DNA of 64,000 nucleotides from Orbilia blumenaviensis (GCA_036872755.1 JAVHNS010000004.1:1-64000); one strand, 5' to 3'. Shown: positions 13,873-26,154, counted from the stretch's first letter. The notes: a model not told the origin generated them from the sequence alone. Translations and numbers: made by a program.

Positions 13873-14489
13873 TATAACAAAATTTTTTTAATATAATAAA
13901 TTTTAAACAAAAATCTAATTAATCAAAAAAGTTTTTAAAATAATCATAAAAAATATCCAAATAATATTATAATTAAAAAAAAAATTATATAATGTAATAT
14001 AAACTATAAATTTAAAATAAAAAAATATTTAAATCCAATTTTTAAAATTTGTAAAATAATATTATTTATATTATTTTAATTTATATAATAATATAATTTA
14101 TTTAAACTTTTATTTTATATAAACTTTTAATTTATTAAAAAATATTTTTTATTCAATTCAACATTTTATATATTTGAATATTTAATTCAGATTTATTTTT
14201 TATTTAATTCAATATTCTATATATTTAAATATCTAATTTAAATTTATCTCCTATTTAATTCAATATTTTATATATTTAAATATCTAATTTAGATTTAATT
14301 TTTATTTAATTTAATATTATATTTCCTTTATTAATTATTTATTTAAATTATTATGTTTATTATTATATATTTAGAAAATTAAGTAATAATTTAAGTATTA
14401 ATCTATATTTATATTAATACCTCATCTTTATTTTATGACATTTGTGTATTACCTTAATACCTTAATTAATACCTATACGATTTCTTACA
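13873..14489 (+). repeat. Right (3') LTR of the Gypsy element (uninterrupted)
   Basis: It begins TATAACAAAATTTT, the G-to-A/C-to-T version of the left LTR start, and ends CTTACA just before ATATC. At 617 bp it aligns along its length with the split left LTR. At 14310/14311 it reads TTTAAT|TTAATATT, the empty site for Helitron-like copy 1. Confidence 0.85.
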
Positions 14490-14494
14490 ATATC
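14490..14494. other. 5-bp target-site duplication (right), ATATC
   Basis: Identical to 4478-4482 and directly after the terminal CA of the right LTR. Confidence 0.8.
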
Positions 14495-15088
14495 TATAAT
14501 ATCTTCAAAATATTTTTATATATTTATATATATATTAGAATTTTTGATTTTAATAAAAAAATATTAAAAACACATTTTTAATATATTTATAGTAATATAA
14601 TTATTAAATCTAAAATATATTTTAATATTTTATATTATTTTTATAAATTTAAATTTAAAAATTATTAAACAAATAATTTTGTATATCAATTATTATATAT
14701 ATTATTTAATTATAATTTCAATTATTTTATATTCTTTAATAAAAATTAAAAAATAATTATTTATAATTTTAATTATAAAAAAACTAAATTAATAAAATTA
14801 AAAACTTTAATTAAAAATAAAATTATAAAAATATTAGTTAAAAATTTTATTAATATATCTATAATAAAATTTAACAGAATATAATTATATTTTAATTAAA
14901 AATATAAAAATAATATAATCTATTTATATCAATTATAATAATTATTATTATTAAATAGTAGTTTATATTTTAAAAAATAAATATTTATATTTATATATAT
15001 ATAAATAAATTTTTTAAATAAAAATAAAATTTAAGAATTAAATACATTCTAAACTAATGTTTATAATGAAACTTAAAATATATAATAA
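14495..15088. other. AT-rich spacer between the Gypsy element and Helitron-like copy 3
   Basis: A/T-only sequence without a recognisable gene or repeat boundary. Confidence 0.6.
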
Positions 15089-15866
15089 TGCCCGACTGCA
15101 TTTATGCAGGAGGATTGAAGATGAACCAGCGCGCGAGGCATTGTTCATGCTAGAAGGTCCCAAAAAAATGTGTTATTTTTAGTTGATTTAGAGATTTTTA
15201 TTTTTTATTTTTGTTATACAAATTTATATGGCATTTTGAAAATCTTAACACTACTTTGAAATCTTAACAAAAAATTATTAAAAAATTTTAAAAAATTTTG
15301 AAAATTACCTCTGACAAAAATCTTCACCGTTTTTGTATTTTTAAATCTATGACTCTAGAATTTTAATATACTCTTTTTTAACTATTTATCTAACTTCCTA
15401 TAAGCGGACAGGTCTCTAACTACTATCTTTATATTTTTTTTATTTTTTTGAATTAAGTCACTTTTAGCGAAATCATAGTCACATAATTATTTCCAACATC
15501 AAAACTATTTTTTATTTAATATTATTTCAATTTAATTTAGTTTTTACATGTAAAATAATCACATAACACGTCTTTAAAAATAATGTCATATAATTTTCAA
15601 TATTAAATTAGATTAAATAAAAATTAAATACAAAATAGTTTTAACATCGAAAATGGTCACGTGATTATATACAAAAGTTATATTAAAATTAATTATTATA
15701 TTAATTATTATATTGGTTATTATATTATTTTTATATTAATTATTATATTAATTATTATATTGGTTATTATATTATTTTTTATATTAATTATTATATTAAT
15801 TATTATATATTCATTTAAAATCAACATGCTGCAGTCGGGTTTGAGTGCTGCGCAGTAGCCTCCTAG
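15089..15866 (+). mobile_element. Helitron2/Helentron-like element, copy 3 (internally deleted)
   Basis: It starts TGCCCGACTGCATTTATGCA and ends GCAGTCGGG, hairpin (TGCTGCGCAGTA), CTAG at 15863-15866, followed by T. It is 778 bp. The first roughly 570 bp are collinear with copies 1 and 2, including one intact AAAATGGTCACGTGA word at 15647-15664. The remaining body is replaced by a short (TTATATTAATTA)-type tandem stretch (about 15690-15810) before the conserved 3' end. It is thus a deletion derivative that kept both termini, the parts needed for mobilisation in trans. Confidence 0.7.
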
Positions 15867-16883
15867 TATATATTATAAAAATTTTTCTAATAATTTAAAA
15901 ATAATACTAATAATATATAATAATATATACTTAATATTATATATATATATATGTATTAGTATGAATATAAATCTATATTTATATAATTAATGATTAATTA
16001 TATATTATAATAGTAATACATTATATTCTTTATTTATAGAGTGGTATGGACAAATTTGGTTATGAGCTTGTTATGTATATTCCTTACAGTTTTGATTTTC
16101 GTGATGGTTTTAAGGTCGCTTAAGGCAGAATAAGATGCGCCACAATCTTTCCTGATATATTTAAAATTGACAACTATATTAACTCTAATATAAATTATAA
16201 TTATATACAATCATTTTATTTTATAAACAACTTTAAGCTTCAAAATAACATCATTTTCAGAATCATCACAAAGAAAACAACTTTTTGAGTATTAATATAT
16301 ATTTCAACTTGAAGTACTCTAAGCTGTCTTGAATAAGGTAGAAGTCTTTAATTACCAGATTAGGCTATGAATCCAGTCTGTTTATTCGCTTATCACTTTT
16401 TTTTTGACCAGGATGTATATTTTTTTTCTGATGATGCCAGTGTTTTAATTATAGAAAATATCTTCATATTTAAATCAAAGTTAATATAGTATTTATAACT
16501 ACCATACTTTTATTCAAAGTGATTTTGGTTATATTTAAGCTACTCTTATATAAGAATATGTTTTATTATAATGGGTTACCTAAAAGTCACAATAAAGGTG
16601 CCACCAAAAGCACAACAAAACCCCCTATACTAGTACAGTATAGTTCTGATCTCTTATCATATTGAAAATAGGACTTGAACTTTAGTTTTTGTAATAGGGG
16701 TGTGTTTCCACTGTGGGGTTTTATTCAGGTGCGAAGAAAATTTCATGATAATCGTGTGTTTGTGCTTTCTTTCTGTCTCTTTCTTTTCTTCTCCTTTTTC
16801 TTTTTTCGATTTTGCGTTTGCGCGTTATTCTGCAATGGATGCCAATCTAATAACCCCAGCTTTACCCAAATATCTACCCTCCC
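15867..16883. other. Transition from RIPed AT-rich DNA to unique DNA; TOF1 upstream region
   Basis: Base composition changes over about 15,900-16,650 from almost pure A/T to ordinary sequence. From about 16,750 a pyrimidine-rich CTTTTCTTC tract precedes the TOF1 start, typical of a fungal promoter or 5' leader. Small open frames here are low-complexity and look like leader sequence. No separate gene is supported. Confidence 0.6.
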
Positions 16884-19800
16884 ATGAAAATGGATGTTAC
16901 CGAACCGCATTTTAAAAAAAACAATACCGACGGCATTGACCCGCTACTCCGCGCCCACATCTACGGGCTCGTTTCAGCTGTAGGTGTACCGCAGACCTTG
17001 TATGTATAAGGTCCGCTTATCTGATAATTCCCAATTTAGCTGGGTGGGCCGTCACCGGATGACCCGAACATCTATACTCTTGGCGACGATGTGCTGGGGT
17101 GCCTTCGTGATATCAAGCGGTGGCTGAAAGGTTATGATGAAAAGCTCGATCGACTTGATGTTGCGCGGTGTCTGTCCGAAGCCAATATTATAGTCGACCT
17201 TTTGGAGATACTTTCTCAATCATCGACCGAGGGGGCGTTAATATCAAATCGCCCAAATAAGATCGGTATTGCCTGCAGTAAGTGCTCAGCTACTTGCATT
17301 TTACCCTTGATCAATGATCTCGTATCTAACCCTAGTTTCCCGAGTAGTTGAATTGCTTGTGCCGCTTACTTGGCCGCTGAATAAGACAGAGTTATCTATG
17401 ACTGTAAACCATCATCGGCATCTCGCAGTTCTACAGCGTTCCCAGGCGTACTACAAGAAAAGTATACTGGCTCATAGGTCGGGATGTATATTGAAGGCTT
17501 GTTGTGTCAATGCCCTCCCATCGATGGCTGTGGCCTTACGGGAGCGGACCCCCCGTGAAGAAGGTGTCATCCGATTGGTTCTCTATTTAATCAGAAATAT
17601 TTTACAAATCAAAGAACCTGGGACCGAACATGACAGCACCTGGGAAGAAATTTCGAAAGCATCGACAATAGAATCACTTGACAGCCAAGGGGTTCTCAAT
17701 ATCCTTCTTTCAATAACATCCGGGGTCCCCGAGCAGTTCGAACAGCAAGATGTGATTATTATCGAGATTATATTCTATTTGCTTCTCGGTATCAACATGC
17801 AACATCTGGCAACCTCGATGTTAGGAACTGAATCGACCAAGGTCAAGGATCCGCTGGCACATATTTTAAAGAGCGAACAGATTCCGATGGGGTCAAAAGC
17901 GCAGTCCAGACATACTAGATTTGGCACGACTATCGTGCTGAAACAGGATGTAAGTCGGTGCGGACTTAATAAAACATGGGCTCAGAATTCTAACGAGGAC
18001 ACAGGGCGGACAACGGAAGGTAGTCACCGGGCACAGCGCTTTGCTAGATGAGGGCGCCGGCCTCCAAAAGCTAGATGCTACAAAAAAGTGGCACAAACCG
18101 TCCAACAATAGGGCCAATAAATCCGCTATGGTTCGTTATTCGCCTTGGTGATACATAATTGATACATGTCCTAATAGTGCTCTTTAGCTGGGGGGGGGAG
18201 TGCATCTCAGTTCAGATGCCCAAAGAAGGCTGTGTGGATTTCTAAGTCAAGCTCTCATCTCTGGCTTCAGTTGTTAGTCAAAACCCCTGCTTTTATTACA
18301 CAAACAATACTTACGTGACTGACGACCAACAAGGCCTCTTCCAGAATGTTAGAAAGGCCATTGAGCGGGACTCGGAGAGGGTTATCGGAAGCGCTCACAT
18401 CGCTCAGCTTTTTTTTGTTGGGGGTTCCCTAATGGAGTTCGGAAGGGTTCTGAAGCAAAATGGAGTTATCTTAATGGACTCAAGGACTTTGACAATCAGA
18501 GAATTCTCGACAATGCTCCAGCCGGAAACATTTATCATTTTATTTCGACATATCCGAGAGGGTCTGGAATCAAAGGTTTGTTCGTAGCAGTGTTATTCGG
18601 CTAGATGTTCGTTTGCGATTTCTGATACTGCCTCTAGTCATGGGATCATGTACGGGTTGGCTGTCGGTATTTTACCCAGGCGGTAAGTTTAGGATATCTA
18701 TTGGGAGAATAGTGATAATATATCCAGCTGATTTCTTCTAACTCAAACGATCCAGCTTTTAATGGTCTTGGATATGATCTATTCTCAAGATCAGAGCGAG
18801 AAATCCATCGCTGAAAACATATTCAGTCGGATATTCTATGAGGAAACTCTCCAGGATTTGATGATCGCCGTCCTGCGTTCCGGGCGTAAGCAGGCTCTAG
18901 AGTATCACCACCTCCCAGGATAATCCTGTATTGGCGTATGCTGACGACTGTTGTAGGTACCTCGATACACTGACAGAGATGATACATGTCTACCTTCGGT
19001 GTTTGGAAAGGTACTCTAAGAGTAGTGCTGGCATGGTTGTTAGATCGAAGCGGGCCCCGAAATTGCGTTCTGGCAACGTGGAAACGTATAGTGGCTCGGA
19101 CTCGGACACCAAGAAAACCGGGCGGTTACAGGCTGAAAAGCTATTCGACTTCCAGCAATGCGAGAGTAAATTTCTCTCCCAGTCTGCAGTAGAGCCCTTC
19201 CTAGACTTTCTTAGCCACTACCCGGACCTTGATCCATCGCAAACAAAGCGGTGTATCAACTTTCTACACCGCGTTTTCGTGAAAAGGGGGGCTACAGTGG
19301 GCCTTTTTCACATAAAGGCTATACGACTGCTCCAGAGTTTGGCTAGGGATACGCGGGGCTCCCCAGACTATAGCGAAGTTACAGGGTTCGTCCAGTACTT
19401 TAGTAAACACCTTGTTCGCAAACTTAATGAATATCCTATCCTGTTTGTAGAGGTCAGTATGGCCAATATTGTAAGACCCCCTAAGAGCGCAACTGACAAA
19501 CCCCTCCAGATTTTATTTCAGAAGTCCTCCAAAATTAGTTATTTTCTTCAACATGGAGAGGATAGGGACCGCAACACCAGGGAACCTAGGTAAGCATGAA
19601 TTGCTGAGTATTTGCCCACACACTGACCATGTTGCTAGGCTTCCGGCAATGTTAACGATAGAAGGAGCCCTGGATAAAGATCAACAAATTGCGGTTGCCG
19701 TCTCATTTGCTGCCCAGCATGACACTTGCAGAAAACAGTTTGATTGGGTTGAGACTGTATTATATCGAGCTGCAGAGGAACGCGCGAGGGAGATGGGGGC

Positions 19801-20775
19801 AATATCCACGTCTACAAGTTTCGATGAAGGCTACGATGGCATGGATAAGCTCCGCTCGATTGGTAAGGTGTACTTATTTCCAAGAGGACTGTTTGATTGC
19901 TGATGGTTTGCGTCATATAGTCATCGAATTTGAAAATACGGACCAGGCCCGGTTGCATTTTTTAAGTAGCGAGCTACAGCTCGTAATGAGCGTTCTCGGT
20001 TTTGCGTCCGAAGGATCACGTATGCTTCCAAGCATAACCCCGAAATACAAGCATCTAGTAACCTAACCTGAAATGATTCTTAGGTTACGATGAATTTTGC
20101 TATATTTTGCCAAATGACATCTCCCCCCAGATACTTCAAGGAAATATTACGGCATTTTTGCAGTATAGGAAATCACCGATATCAGAGTTAGATGGGAGAA
20201 CGCTTGAGGACTGCCTCACGGCAAGGCGGAGAAGGAGTGAAGCTGCAGACACCGGACTGCCTGATGAGTTCGATGCGGATTCGGTTGATGAGGAGTTCGA
20301 GTTTCCTGATAATTTAAGGGATATAAAGTCGGGGGGTACAGCAAAATCGAGGGTTTCTAAGAAAAGAAGAGCAATCGACGAGTCGGAAGCACGTCGCCGA
20401 CGCCACGAACGAAAGGCTAAAGAAAGGGAAAGGAGACAGGGGATCAAAAGCGGATTATATATTGCCTCTTCAGATGACGACTCTGATGTTGAAAGGGACC
20501 GAGAGTTCTTTGAAAACGAGCGAGTTTTGCGAGAGGCTATGAGTAAGGCGACGATCAACGGGGAGGGAAACAGCGAGACTGAAAAACGGAGGCCTCACAA
20601 AAAGCGCTCGATGTTGGAGGAGACAGCAAGGGAGCCGAAGCGGCTAAGAAAGACATTTGGCAGCGACAGTGGCAGCAACGGAGGTGGAAGTGGGGGTGGT
20701 GATGAGGAGGCGGAGAGTAATGACAGTGACAGTGAATCCGACGAGGGCTCTTCCAACTCCAGGGAATCCGGCTGA
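16884..20775 (+). CDS. TOF1: Timeless/Tof1/Swi1-family replication fork protection protein
   Basis: This is a multi-exon gene of roughly 1,080 codons for the Timeless subunit of the fork protection complex (partner Csm3/Tipin). That complex travels with the replisome, stabilises stalled forks and relays the S-phase checkpoint. The N-terminal Timeless domain is clear: DPLLRAHIYGLVSAVG in exon 1, then LGDDVLGCLRDIKRWLKGYD, ELLVPLTWPL and HRHLAVLQRSQAYYKKSIL. The middle part has GLFQNVRKAIERDSERV or its equivalent after an intron, and RIFYEET. The C-terminus (20180-20775) is charged, RR/KK-rich and acidic-serine disordered, as in fungal homologues. Introns placed with fair support: 17278-17346, 17950-18004, 18270-18333, and 18884-18956 (GC-AG). 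The first intron (about 17004-17039) is very short and its ends are uncertain. The ATG at 16890 is an alternative start. It is the first gene beyond the RIPed block. Confidence 0.88.
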
Positions 20776-21711
20776 TGCTGGCTAACCACTCTGGATGGTA
20801 AGGTAGCTTCTTCTTCTTGGGGCTACCTACCTACCTAGGTACCTGTTATAACATCCGAAGCTTTAAATTGAAGAATCGAAACCACCCCGATTAGTCAGCC
20901 CCGCATGTAACCAACCATGATTATTATTATTATCATCATCACGTGACAAAAAAAGACAAGACTTTGGTATATACCTACCTACATACCTAGGTACATACAT
21001 GTAGATACAGTACCTATAAGTACCTAATTAAGTGCTTAGTAACCAAAGCTAGACCCGGTCCTGTTCCTTTTCCTTGGCAGGAGCAACCGAGAAAAAAAAG
21101 AAAAAGAAGAAGAAGAAGGAGAAGGAGAGGTCCCAAATTAGCAACAGGCCGATGTAACTTTTCCATTTCCATTCTGACTTTAATTCTAATTTTATTGCCT
21201 TCTCCTTCAGCCAACTCCGTCTCATCCATCAACACCCCTTTCATTCCCCCAACATTCCAGCTTCCCTTCCACCGTCATAAACGCTCGTTCAGCAGCCATT
21301 CATGTAATTTTGTTCTTTTCCCTTAGGTACCTACCCACTACCTCCCTACTTACCCTCTTATTTTCTCTCGTTCGTTCGTTCGTTCGGTCGTTCCTCCTAT
21401 CTATCTATTTCTTGGTTTGTTTTCTGCTCGTGCCGCAAGAACCTCACCGCTTCTCCTTTTCTCGACCTTCGTTCATCCGTTCATTCGTTCGTACCAGCCC
21501 AGCCCAGCTTTTTCGACACGGGCGGACCCTCCTCTGACAACTCGGTTCCCTCGCATCCGCCATCATCGTATAAATACTTAATACATTACCGCGTCGTATC
21601 CACCAACGTCGGAACCTAACATCCACGCAAACAAAAATAAAATAAAATAAAAAATTAAACAAATAAACTTCCCATCTACTTTCGTGGTGCCACCAACGCC
21701 TGCTTCCCAAA
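20776..21711. promoter_or_regulatory. Intergenic region and probable promoter/leader of the DUF7137-like gene
   Basis: It contains TACCTACCTAGGTACC-type repeats (20822-20845, 20975-21025), a GAAGAAGAA tract, and between 21,330 and 21,530 a pyrimidine-rich stretch with (GTTC)n that resembles a fungal promoter or 5' UTR. No tRNA or ORF with family support is visible. Confidence 0.5.
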
Positions 21712-22715
21712 ATGCGTCTTCTAAAGTCATTCGTCCTATCATCCATCCTTTTGCTGAACTTGTCTCCGTACGCCCTTGGATCGGATCCAGATGCTGGCCT
21801 AAATTATAGACGGCAAGCTCGTGGTAAAGCCCCCTTCCATTTGAAATCTTGGTCCGGTGTAATGGTGGTGGTTTTTAGTTAATGTTATGGCCCGTTAGAA
21901 ACGTCCGAATCTTCCGAACCGTCGCCAGCCTCTTCAGCATCTGTTCCCGCCAGGACTACCTCTCCGCCAAGACCTACTGATTCGGACACACCGGCCAGTC
22001 GAAGCACGGGAAGGAATGGTGCATCATCATCGGTTACGACCAGATCCAGAGCTACGTTTGTGGATCCAAGACTGCCTCCAGGAGGAGTGGCCATCCAGAC
22101 CCCAATAACGACGAGTGGGTCTCAGTACTATAAGATTGGCCAAGCAATCACATTTGGTTGGAACTACACAAGCTTAATCGTTAGCCCCTCCGCTGTGAAC
22201 GTTGAGGCATTCTGTTCCAGCAACAGCCAGACGTACACGATCGCACAAAATCTTTCAATTGCAAAACCCTCTATTGTTTGGGATACTGGTTCGTATGAAC
22301 CGCGGAACGGCCAACCCCCAATCGCAATGTAATACAATATCTAGTCCGTATAAAGCCCCGGGTTCTCCGTGTTGCTAACCAGCTTGCCGTGTTAGGGGAA
22401 TATATACCCTTCTGATTTATGATGAGAAGTCAGCGATTACTGCCATCCCTGCCGCGGGAAACTTAGCGCCATTTAATGGGTTCAAATTTGGAATGTACGC
22501 CCCAAAGGCATATACTCCGCTCGCTGGTAAGTTAAACAAAGACCGTATCCTATAGGATGTTCGCTTACAATTTAATCCCTCTAATAGATTTCGACTGTCC
22601 AACCTGCGAAACATCCTCTGCCCCCGCACTTGATACCGTAGCGATTCGCATGTTTGTGCTCATCAGCACGCTTTTTTCCTTGTCTTTTGGACTGTTTTTT
22701 AGCCTTCTTCCCTAA
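21712..22715 (+). CDS. Secreted or membrane-anchored protein, DUF7137-like
   Basis: Four exons (21712-21823, 21899-22328, 22396-22526, 22588-22715) sum to 801 nt, 266 aa plus stop, and every junction keeps frame with GT-AG ends. Residues 1-24 form a signal peptide (MRLLKSFVLSSILLLNLSPY...). A Ser/Thr/Pro-rich linker follows, then a single globular domain with QAITFGWNYTSL, VNVEAFCSS and GIYTLLIYDE, rich in beta-prone residues. The last about 25 residues are a hydrophobic segment (FVLISTLFSLSFGLFFSLLP), so the protein is probably membrane-anchored at its C-terminus. I recognise the pattern of the fungal DUF7137 family but am not certain. Function is unknown; the architecture suggests a cell-surface or secretory-pathway role. 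It is convergent with BPL1 (229-bp gap). Confidence 0.75.
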
Positions 22716-22944
22716 TTTAGCGGCAGCAATTTTGACGATAATTCCCCCCCCCCCTCTTTTTTCTTTTTCTTTTTTTTTCTTATGATGGCGTTAAGGCTTG
22801 GGATTGAACTGATAGCCACGCAACGAAATATAACAAGGTATCAGACCGCAGGGGGGAAAAATTAATATACATTTCCAGAAAAGTTTTAGTATTGTATAAT
22901 GCTGATTATCATAGCTGTTGTTTGCCATTTTAAGCCATGTTGTA

Positions 22945-25343
22945 TTAATCCCTTTTTTTTTTAAGGAGTCCATTAAAAAAATCGAAACTGTTCCCGTCCG
23001 CCTGTAGTTTAAATTTGGTCCCCGTATGCAAACTGTGCTCATCAACCTCAGAAACAATCAACATTCCATCATCCTTCGAAATCCCCTGGATCCGTACCCG
23101 AGAGTTTTTCGCGTCATCGAGGCCTACGATTTGATTGCTATTTGAAACCATGTCAGAAAAAATAATAATAATAATGATAACTGATATATCGTTTAGGGTT
23201 CTCATATTCTACCTACTTATGAAGCCAGTGCTCATAATAGTCCTCTTCAAAGGCCTGAAACCCTTCGTCTAAGAACCTTGCATAACGCTTCTCGAACGTA
23301 ACTATAATCTTCGCAAGGAGCTTTTCGTGCTGAAATTCAGGGAGTGGCGGGTCCATCGCCCTTGCAAGCGCCTTTAGCGAAGTCGTAGGTACTGAATTTG
23401 TAACATTCACACCACATCCTTCTCCTGTTTTTAGTAATTTCGTCTTCCTCGGTTTATAAGAACTGATATTCTACCTATTACCAGGAAAAATTCATCACCA
23501 GAAAAATTTGCGTTTACTAGGATGCCGCATATCTTGGAATAATCCGCCTTTCCGCCTAGTTCCCCTGTTCCTGACGTTTTGGCATCTACGACCCGTTTTC
23601 TATCTTAAAGTCCGTCCAGCTGGTCGAGGGAAGGACTCAACTTACAGATATCATTGGGCCATTTCAAGTAGACAGGCATCTTGCTGTAACCCACATCATA
23701 CGATTTTATCGCTTCCACGATAGATAGGGCGGCCAGGTATTGGATAAAAACGGCCGGGGCATTAACGGCGTGTTTGATGCTATGACGCACAACCATCGAA
23801 AAAACGAGTGCGCCCAGGGGAGAAATCCACGAGTTAGAACCCCGTCCCCGAGCTGCCGTCTGCTGTATTGCGACTACTGTGAAACCGGAGGGTAATTCCT
23901 GGAGGAGTTTGAAGTTTCTAGCAGATTTTAGCGTGGAAAATATAGCAAAAAAAAAAAAAAAAAAGAGAGAGAGAGAGAGAGAGTAAGAGAGAAGAAGAAG
24001 AAGGGAAGACGCCTGCCGCTTGAGGGGGGGGAGGGGATGGGGGGAGTCACTTGTCAAGAATAGAATTTGTACTTGTCATGAGTTCGCCGTAGAGCAAGGG
24101 CGAACCATATTTGAGTGCTTTGGTTGACCCAGCGCGGTGACTACGCAAATGCTGGAAATACGTAAGGACGTTAAAGTAAGGTGTGTCCTCATCTGCCGGT
24201 GTGCCGTCTTCGTAGACTTTCACATTTATAGCAGACCCGCCAGCCATACCATCCCCAAGACGCGATGTCGACGGTCCAAGGCTTTGGTTCTCGAGCAGAA
24301 ACGTAGCTGTCTCCGCTTCAACGGTTACGGAGGTAGCGTCACCCGTCCCAGAGGAGCCAAGATGCTTCAACTTCTGCCATATGTCTTTGATTTCGGTTGG
24401 ACCTAACCCTGAAAGATGGAGATCGGATAGAGAGCGTGAAGTTGGTCGAGTATTATCATTGCTTCTTAGGCCGAGGTGTTTTAATAATGCCGACATGAAT
24501 TCCAATCGCCGAGTTTCATCGAATCCCCAATCTCTCGGCGAACCCGAGTTGGCTTCTCTTCGTGCACAAACCTCGGATGAAAACCTAATCAAGTGTGTAG
24601 ATACAATATCAGCCAGCGATCACCGGGAGGAGGAGGAGGATTATCAAACAATTAACCTACTCTGGGTGAGCACCAATCAGGAGAGCGTATCCGGCACCGA
24701 CATGGCATCCTACGGCCGCGGCATTCCCAGACCCGTCGCAAATGTCAAGGGCCTCCCGATACCGAGCGAGGACCTCAACGCCCCGACTAGCCAAGCCGTC
24801 GGCATCAATGAAGACACCCCCTCCGTTGTAGTAGCACTGGAGGTCACCGGGGGCGCCGATATCCGAGAGTTTGCCGGCGATGTCCAGGATACAGGGACGG
24901 GCACCGGCTTCGCTATTGTATTCGAAGCCCTTGAAGGCGGCCCCACGGCAGAGGCCTGGGAAGAAACCAAGCTCCCTGGCCCCGGTCACTTCTAAAGACG
25001 GGTCCCCTTTCTCAAACTCGATTTCAGCGGAGGCGAAATAGGCACCGGCACAGAAACCGAGATACTTCCCCCCGCGGCGGACGTACTGTTTGAGGGCTCG
25101 GGTCCCTGCTCCATTGAGAGACTTGCAATAACCCAGGTCGGCCCCACCGGGGACGCATAAGAGGGCGCACGTTGCGGGCCAGGGCTCCTTGATGAGGGCC
25201 TCCGCGGTAATTGGCGAGACGGCGTAGTAAGGGGTAAGCAGACGTCGGAGGGTGTCAGTGGACTGCCTGATGGCCTCAGCAGAAGTTCCAGGACCTGAAT
25301 TGGGTTTAACGAACAATCCGACAGGGATTTTTTTTTTTTTCAT
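22945..25343 (-). CDS. BPL1: Biotin-[acetyl-CoA-carboxylase] ligase (holocarboxylase synthetase)
   Basis: The enzyme activates biotin to biotinyl-AMP and attaches it to the carrier lysine of acetyl-CoA carboxylase and pyruvate carboxylase. Six exons (25343-24661, 24584-24051, 23917-23646, 23603-23475, 23418-23217, 23137-22945) total 2,013 nt, 670 aa, all in frame. The N-terminal third is the eukaryotic BPL_N glutamine-amidotransferase-like domain (LLCVPGGADLGYCKSLNG, LGFCAGAYF). The catalytic domain starts near STNSILDK and shows QQTAARGRGSNSWISP (biotinyl-AMP loop, GRGRx-type), KWPNDI and GCGVNVTN. The C-terminal cap ends SFDFFNGLLKKKRD. The second intron contains a polypurine/GA microsatellite (23949-24000). 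It is divergent from YAK1. Confidence 0.93.
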
Positions 25344-25721
25344 TTGATCAGTATACTATGCACTCAAAGGCGAGCAAGCAATGGGGCGGTTGGGTATATG
25401 AACAGGTGGACTTGCCCGAATACACAAGCACATTCATATCGATTCGATATATTTCCGGGCAGGGCTGTGATAGATATGGATATGGATATGGATTATGGAT
25501 ATGTATAGATGCTACTTATATACTACTACTCATGTCATCCATTCTATTCCATGTATTATTTCCATGAATTCTCAAGTCGATGGGCGGGTACCTAGGTAAG
25601 TAGAGGTAAGTAGGTACCTAAGTAGTAAGCACTTAGGTTAAATACTTTGGTTATGTTTATGGTTAGGTTTACCGAGCATATAATTTATACCTAAGTACCG
25701 AAGAGGCAAGCAAGCAAGCAA

Positions 25722-25722
25722 G

Positions 25723-25820
<98 letters not shown>

Positions 25821-25823
25821 GGT
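25722..25823. repeat. (TTG)n trinucleotide microsatellite merging into (GTG)n
   Basis: About 28 perfect TTG units followed by about six GTG units, between two divergent promoters. Confidence 0.9.
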
Positions 25824-25879
25824 CGTTTGTCAATTGTGGTTGGTCAGACACAGACACACGCACACCAACCCCACCCAGC

Positions 25880-25948
25880 TCAACCCCCTCCCTCTCTCTG
25901 TCCCTCTCTCCCTCTCCCTCTCCCTCTCCCTCTCCCTCTCCCTCTCTG
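25880..25948. repeat. CTCTCC hexamer array
   Basis: A homopyrimidine tandem repeat near the BPL1/YAK1 promoters, a sequence type prone to triplex formation. Confidence 0.85.
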
Positions 25949-26154
25949 TATTTATTATGTAAGCAAACAAGTGACAAGTCCTTGAGTACCTACCTAGGTA
26001 TCATTGTGCATATGCACTAACTACTGAATATGAATGTATGAAATCCATGAAATCCATGAAATCGATGTGCAGGACTTAAAGTACCTGACTTGCTTGCATG
26101 CTTCTTCTTAAAATATAACTTTGACCTATACAATACCTACGTACTCAAGTGTAT

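Larger units (their letters stand above)
4483..14489 (+). mobile_element. RIP-degraded Ty3/Gypsy LTR retrotransposon carrying two nested Helitron-like insertions
   Basis: Two LTRs in the same orientation (4483-6663, interrupted; 13873-14489) enclose an A-rich interior, with ATATC on both outer sides. Removing the two inserted elements leaves an LTR of 616 bp against 617 bp, an interior of about 5.3 kb and a total of about 6.5 kb, a normal Gypsy size. The interior keeps degraded reverse transcriptase, RNase H-boundary and integrase motifs on the + strand in the Gypsy order (RT before integrase). Stops, G-to-A and C-to-T changes and frame breaks show it is inactive. The Gypsy class is inferred from motif order; I did not find a readable primer-binding site. 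Confidence 0.85.

Noticed and set aside
20136..20789. Minus-strand Ser/Leu-rich frames opposite the TOF1 C-terminus
   Set aside because: Mirror of the acidic and Gly/Ser-rich coding strand; no independent support.
25669..25977. Poly-Gln and poly-Leu proteins across the TTG repeat
   Set aside because: Pure translation of a microsatellite between two divergent genes.
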